A stretch of 8,808 nt of DNA from Cyanobacteria bacterium T3Sed10_376R1m. GTDB taxonomy: Bacteria > Cyanobacteriota > Cyanobacteriia > Cyanobacteriales > Cyanobacteriaceae. The notes under the pieces were generated by a model. That model saw only the letters and a program-made list of their open reading frames with translations, was not told the DNA's origin and did no database searches. Of the stretch, positions 5,865-8,808 are shown one piece after another. Location of the stretch: the NCBI GenBank assembly GCA_003566215.1, contig PXEJ01000255.1, positions 1 to 8,808 of the forward strand, in the 5' to 3' direction. The position numbers and the translations under genes are program-made. Position 1 is the stretch's first letter, and each line of letters opens with the position of its first letter.

Positions 5865-7127
5865 TCAATCTTCTTGTTGTTCTAATTTGTTCGGAATCCC
5901 TAGACAACCACCCGGTATGGTGGAACGGGTATATTCTCCCCCCCAACAACAGCAGTAATAGCGATTTTCTTCGCTGAGGTTTTTGACTCCTGTGAGGTTG
6001 GCTTTTTCGATTACTATTCCTGTATATTCTCCTGTTTCGTAGTTAGGGGTATGGGTGCGATCGCGCGGACTTGCCGTTTGATAATTTCCGTAAAATAAGA
6101 CTGTATTTTTGAGGTCAGCTCCTGTTAAATCCGCTTCAAACAAAACTGTACGAGATAAATTAGTCTTTCCCAAATCCGATCGCACTAAGTTAGTACGCAC
6201 CATATTAGCTTCACTTAAATCAGTCCAACGCAAATCCTGTTCCATCAAGTTATTCCCCGCTAACACCACCCCCAAATTAATAACCCTCATGCCATATTGT
6301 CGATCCTCAGCATAACCCCCCAAACCGTCTAAAATAACCCTTCCTAAGTGACTGTCCCTTTTTAAAGGAGTGATAAGCCTAGAACGAGACAAGAAACGTA
6401 AAATCTTCGCTTTTCCCGAGGAGTCAACACTGGTTAGAATAGCCGCAGTACGCCCCTCTGCGATCGCCCTTTCTTGAGGCCAGTCTTCTAATAAGCCATC
6501 AGGACCTAAAACCAAATCCGAAATTCCCTGAAAATAAGCATCAATAGTTTGTTGCTGAGTGATTCTATTTTGTTGAATAGTCAAATCCTTAGAAATAACA
6601 TACTGTTGCCATGCCACATATACCGCCAAAACAGCAATGGAGATTTGCCCCAAGGCCCCTACCCACTCAGCCCATGAACCAAATTCATCATATTTAAATT
6701 GAGTAAGCCATAAGTTAATACGGTGATATACTCCCACATACTTGGCTAATATTAACACCGAAATAATTAACCCAATCGAACCCACAAGGGCTTTTCTTTC
6801 ATCCGGAGTAAGAAAAAAACTAATCCATTGTTGAGCATAAGGAGTAACCTCAATTAAAGCCAAAAAAAATGCCCCAAGACCAGCTACTGCACCGAGCCAT
6901 GGAACCTCAAAAAAAACTCCGATCAAAGATAGAAATAAACAAACTAAAATCTTAAGGGAATAAGAACTTTTAGGTTTTTTAACATGACTTAATTGTCTAG
7001 GGGGAATCGGTGTTAGGGAGGGCTTCTCATTCGTAGAAGAATTATTTTGATCCATTCGAGTTAAATTTACCCGTGAAGGATTGTTTAAAGCAGAGGATTG
7101 ATTATTATTTTCCGGATTGAGAGTCAT
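5865..7127 (-). CDS. Pentapeptide-repeat membrane protein
   Basis: From ATG at 7127 the product has 420 residues. Residues 1-56 are polar and Asn/Ser/Pro-rich, probably disordered. Hydrophobic segments follow at about 58-75, 76-94, 114-134 and 152-177, suggesting three or four membrane helices. A soluble region (about 180-280) begins with Gln-rich helix and contains LLEDWPQERAIAEGRTAAIL and FLSRSRLITPLKRDS. Residues about 283-347 are pentapeptide repeats of the A(D/N)LXX type (DLRWTDLSEANMVRTNLVRS and EADLTGADL), predicted to form a right-handed beta helix. The tail carries a CCC cluster (392-394) and a further Cys in TIPGGC (408). As I recall, related proteins with this tail occur in other cyanobacteria; function is unknown. 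An in-frame TTG at 7157 would add ten residues; I prefer the ATG. Two HIP1 sites lie inside, at 6057-6064 and 6460-6467. Confidence 0.85.
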   Translation of the reverse strand: MTLNPENNNQSSALNNPSRVNLTRMDQNNSSTNEKPSLTPIPPRQLSHVKKPKSSYSLKILVCLFLSLIGVFFEVPWLGAVAGLGAFFLALIEVTPYAQQWISFFLTPDERKALVGSIGLIISVLILAKYVGVYHRINLWLTQFKYDEFGSWAEWVGALGQISIAVLAVYVAWQQYVISKDLTIQQNRITQQQTIDAYFQGISDLVLGPDGLLEDWPQERAIAEGRTAAILTSVDSSGKAKILRFLSRSRLITPLKRDSHLGRVILDGLGGYAEDRQYGMRVINLGVVLAGNNLMEQDLRWTDLSEANMVRTNLVRSDLGKTNLSRTVLFEADLTGADLKNTVLFYGNYQTASPRDRTHTPNYETGEYTGIVIEKANLTGVKNLSEENRYYCCCWGGEYTRSTIPGGCLGIPNKLEQQED

Positions 7128-7186
7128 GTAGTAATTTTCGCTCAAATTTAAAGACAAACCAAAACTGAAAAATTAATTGTGTTAAT

Positions 7187-7192
7187 ATCATA
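7187..7192 (-). promoter_or_regulatory. Possible -10 box for the pentapeptide-repeat gene
   Basis: TATGAT on the minus strand lies about 60 bases before the ATG at 7127, in the 171-base gap shared with divergent ctpC. No good -35 box is seen at normal spacing, so support is weak. I found no convincing promoter for ctpC in the same gap: TTGACC at 7253-7258 lacks a properly spaced -10. Confidence 0.2.
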
Positions 7193-7298
7193 CTATTCCG
7201 AAAATACAGAAAGTTAAAGATCAAACAATAAAAGCAAATATTAGCTAAATCTTTGACCTATCAAAACAGAAATAATTTTCAAGCATAAATTCGACAAT

Positions 7299-8573
7299 AT
7301 GAACATTACTAAAAATGGACTAATTTTAGGAGCAACAGCCTTAACCGTTGGCAGCGTAGCAATAACAGGTTTTGGACTACGTTATTCGCAAACACAGGCT
7401 TTTGTCCAAGAAAGTCCAAAGGAAATAGTCGATGAAGTATGGCAAGTAATAAATCGCCGTTATGTAGATGCAACTTTTAACGGACAAGATTGGCGCGGAG
7501 TCAGAAATGAATTTTTAGAAAAAGAATACTCCAACAAAGAAGAAGCCTATGAAGCAGTAAGGGAAATGCTTAAAAAGCTAGATGACCCTTATACAAGGTT
7601 CATGAATCCCGAAGAATTTAAAAGTATGCAAATTGACACCTCTGGGGAGTTAACAGGGGTAGGAATTCAAATTACCAAGGAAGAAGAAACAGATAACATT
7701 GTGGTTATTTCTCCCATCGAAGATACCCCCGCATCGGAAGCAGGTATTATGGCAAAAGATATTATTGTCAAAATTGATGGTCAAAGTACCGAGGGAATGG
7801 AATTAAATGATGCTGTTAATTTGATTAGGGGTGTACCGGGTAGTGATGTAGTTTTAACTATTAAAAGAAACGAGCGGGAAATTGACTTTAATCTTACTAG
7901 AGCAAAAATTGAAATTCGTCCCGTTAGAGCCAGAATAGAAGAAAATGGTTCTTTAGGTAAAGTTGGTTATATTCGTTTAGTTCAGTTTAGTAGTAATGCC
8001 GCCAAGGAAATGCGAGAGGCGATCGCCAGTGCAGAAGCAGAAAACGTGAATGGTTATATCATCGATTTACGTTCTAATCCGGGTGGTTTACTTAATGCCA
8101 GTGTAGAAATTTCCCGAATGCTGATTAATGAGGGTAGAATTGTCACCACCGTTGATCGTGTGGGGGAAGTAGATAGCTTCAATGCCATAGGAAGAGCATT
8201 AACCAACAAACCCCTTGTAGTTTTAGTAGATGGCGGTTCCGCTAGTGCCAGTGAAATCGTTTCAGGAGCATTACAGGATAACGACAGAGCAACCATCATC
8301 GGAACTCAAACCTTTGGGAAAGGGTTAGTACAATCCGTACGAGGCTTGAGGGATGGCTCTGGTTTAGCTGTCACCATTGCCAAATATCTTACCCCCGATG
8401 GTCGAGACATCAACAAAGAAGGCATTACCCCCGATGTAATTTATGAATTGAGCGAGGAAGAAAAAGAAGCCCTAGTAGAAGATCGTCAAAGACTAGGTAC
8501 ACTAGAAGACGGTCAATTTAGAAAAGCCTTTGAAATTCTTTCCGAAAAAATAGCCCAAACCGCTCAAAAATAA
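7299..8573 (+). CDS. ctpC: Carboxyl-terminal processing protease, S41 family (CtpC type)
   Basis: This exported serine protease trims or degrades proteins from the C-terminus in the periplasm or thylakoid lumen. The 424 residues start with a signal-like segment: Lys at 5, hydrophobic core at about 8-27, and a plausible signal peptidase site after TQA (34). An N-terminal helical domain follows (IVDEVWQVINRRYVD, 43-57; MLKKLDDPYTRFM, 90-102), then a PDZ domain (about 112-195, with GELTGVGIQI) and the S41 core. The catalytic Ser is S316 in GGSASASEI and the Lys is K341 in TFGKGLVQS, 25 residues apart as in E. coli Tsp S430/K455. Cyanobacteria have CtpA, which matures D1, plus CtpB and CtpC. The N-terminus and length best match CtpC as I remember it; paralogue choice is the uncertain part. 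It is divergent from the pentapeptide-repeat gene. A HIP1 site lies at 8019-8026. Confidence 0.88.
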   Translation: MNITKNGLILGATALTVGSVAITGFGLRYSQTQAFVQESPKEIVDEVWQVINRRYVDATFNGQDWRGVRNEFLEKEYSNKEEAYEAVREMLKKLDDPYTRFMNPEEFKSMQIDTSGELTGVGIQITKEEETDNIVVISPIEDTPASEAGIMAKDIIVKIDGQSTEGMELNDAVNLIRGVPGSDVVLTIKRNEREIDFNLTRAKIEIRPVRARIEENGSLGKVGYIRLVQFSSNAAKEMREAIASAEAENVNGYIIDLRSNPGGLLNASVEISRMLINEGRIVTTVDRVGEVDSFNAIGRALTNKPLVVLVDGGSASASEIVSGALQDNDRATIIGTQTFGKGLVQSVRGLRDGSGLAVTIAKYLTPDGRDINKEGITPDVIYELSEEEKEALVEDRQRLGTLEDGQFRKAFEILSEKIAQTAQK

Positions 8574-8583
8574 TAACCGACTT

Positions 8584-8608
8584 AAAAAGTGGTGGGCATT
8601 GCCCACCA
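8584..8608 (-). terminator. Palindromic terminator of pstB, also downstream of ctpC
   Basis: TGGTGGGC (8590-8597) and GCCCACCA (8601-8608) form a perfect eight-pair GC-rich stem with a three-base loop. On the minus strand the stem is followed, after one C, by five Ts (8584-8588), giving an intrinsic terminator for pstB. It starts 16 bases after the ctpC stop and could also block or protect that mRNA's 3' end, though no U-tract follows on the plus strand. Confidence 0.7.
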
Positions 8609-8618
8609 AAATCCAAAT

Positions 8619-8808
8619 TTAACCAAACTTACCCGTTACATAATCTTTGGTAATTTGCTCTTGAGGATCATTAAAAATTTTGTCAGTTTTATCAACTTCA
8701 ACTAAATAGCCAATTTTATTCCCCTTTTCACCTACTGCCTCAGCGTTAAAAAAAGCTGTTTTATCAGCTACCCTAGAAGCTTGTTGCATATTGTGAGTAA
8801 CAATAACA
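8619..8808 (-). CDS. pstB: PstB, phosphate ABC transporter ATP-binding protein (partial, C-terminal end)
   Basis: Sixty-two C-terminal codons plus TAA (8619-8621) are present; the rest lies beyond the window edge. The visible part opens [20 protein letters not shown], where the His of THNM is the switch (H-loop) residue of ABC ATPases and MQQASRVAD is typical of PstB. It ends KDYVTGKFG, close to the usual PstB C-terminus (DYVSGRFG-like). PstB is the cytoplasmic ATPase of the high-affinity PstSCAB phosphate importer. It is usually the last gene of the pst operon, which agrees with the terminator-like palindrome directly downstream. Cyanobacteria often carry more than one pstB copy, which cannot be judged here. 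Confidence 0.93.
   Translation of the reverse strand, partial: VIVTHNMQQASRVADKTAFFNAEAVGEKGNKIGYLVEVDKTDKIFNDPQEQITKDYVTGKFG

Noticed and set aside
5865..7127. Pentapeptide-repeat protein as a gyrase-protecting DNA mimic (Qnr/MfpA type)
   Set aside because: The repeat block is only about 65 residues and is joined to membrane helices and a Cys-rich tail, unlike those nearly all-repeat soluble proteins.
8054..8299. An 81-codon minus-strand frame inside ctpC
   Set aside because: It overlaps the conserved S41 active-site region and has no independent support.
1..8808. Mobile elements, CRISPR arrays, tRNA or rRNA genes, or a defence island
   Set aside because: I saw no transposase, integrase, terminal inverted repeats, regularly spaced repeats or RNA-gene signatures, and nearly all coding genes are core families.

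Overview
The window looks like a stretch of ordinary cyanobacterial chromosome. The base composition is AT-rich. The palindrome GCGATCGC (HIP1, typical of many cyanobacteria) occurs six times, and most genes belong to cyanobacterial core families: thf1/psb29, ppk, a group 1 sigma factor of the SigA type, ctpC, and the end of pstB. The very low GC would fit a Cyanobacterium/Geminocystis-like unicellular lineage, but that placement is inference only. I see no transposon, prophage, CRISPR array, tRNA or rRNA.

Layout from left to right. (1) 1-581, minus: thf1/psb29, cut by the window edge. (2) 742-1185, plus: an SRPBCC lipid-binding-like protein, divergent from thf1. (3) A hairpin at 1209-1230 between convergent genes. 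(4) 1241-3397, minus: ppk, complete polyphosphate kinase 1. (5) 3398-4235: an 838-base non-coding region between divergent ppk and rpoD, holding several inverted repeats, two possible leader ORFs, a Pho-box-like repeat on the ppk side and a leftward-facing terminator-like structure. (6) 4236-5414, plus: the principal sigma factor rpoD/sigA, with a clear intrinsic terminator. (7) 5544-5852, plus: a 102-residue membrane protein of unknown function. (8) 5865-7127, minus: a four-helix membrane protein ending in pentapeptide repeats and a Cys-rich tail, convergent with the previous gene. (9) 7299-8573, plus: ctpC, an exported S41 carboxyl-terminal processing protease. (10) A strong GC-rich palindrome at 8590-8608, then 8619-8808, minus: the C-terminal end of pstB.

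The genes do not form one operon; nearly every neighbour is divergent or convergent. Two themes recur. One is phosphate: ppk stores it as polyphosphate and pstB powers its uptake. The other is photosynthetic membrane and envelope maintenance: thf1, ctpC and possibly the SRPBCC protein. No gene cassette here looks like a new multi-gene system. The most interesting parts are the structured rpoD leader with its possible antisense terminator, and the pentapeptide-repeat membrane protein, whose function I cannot assign.
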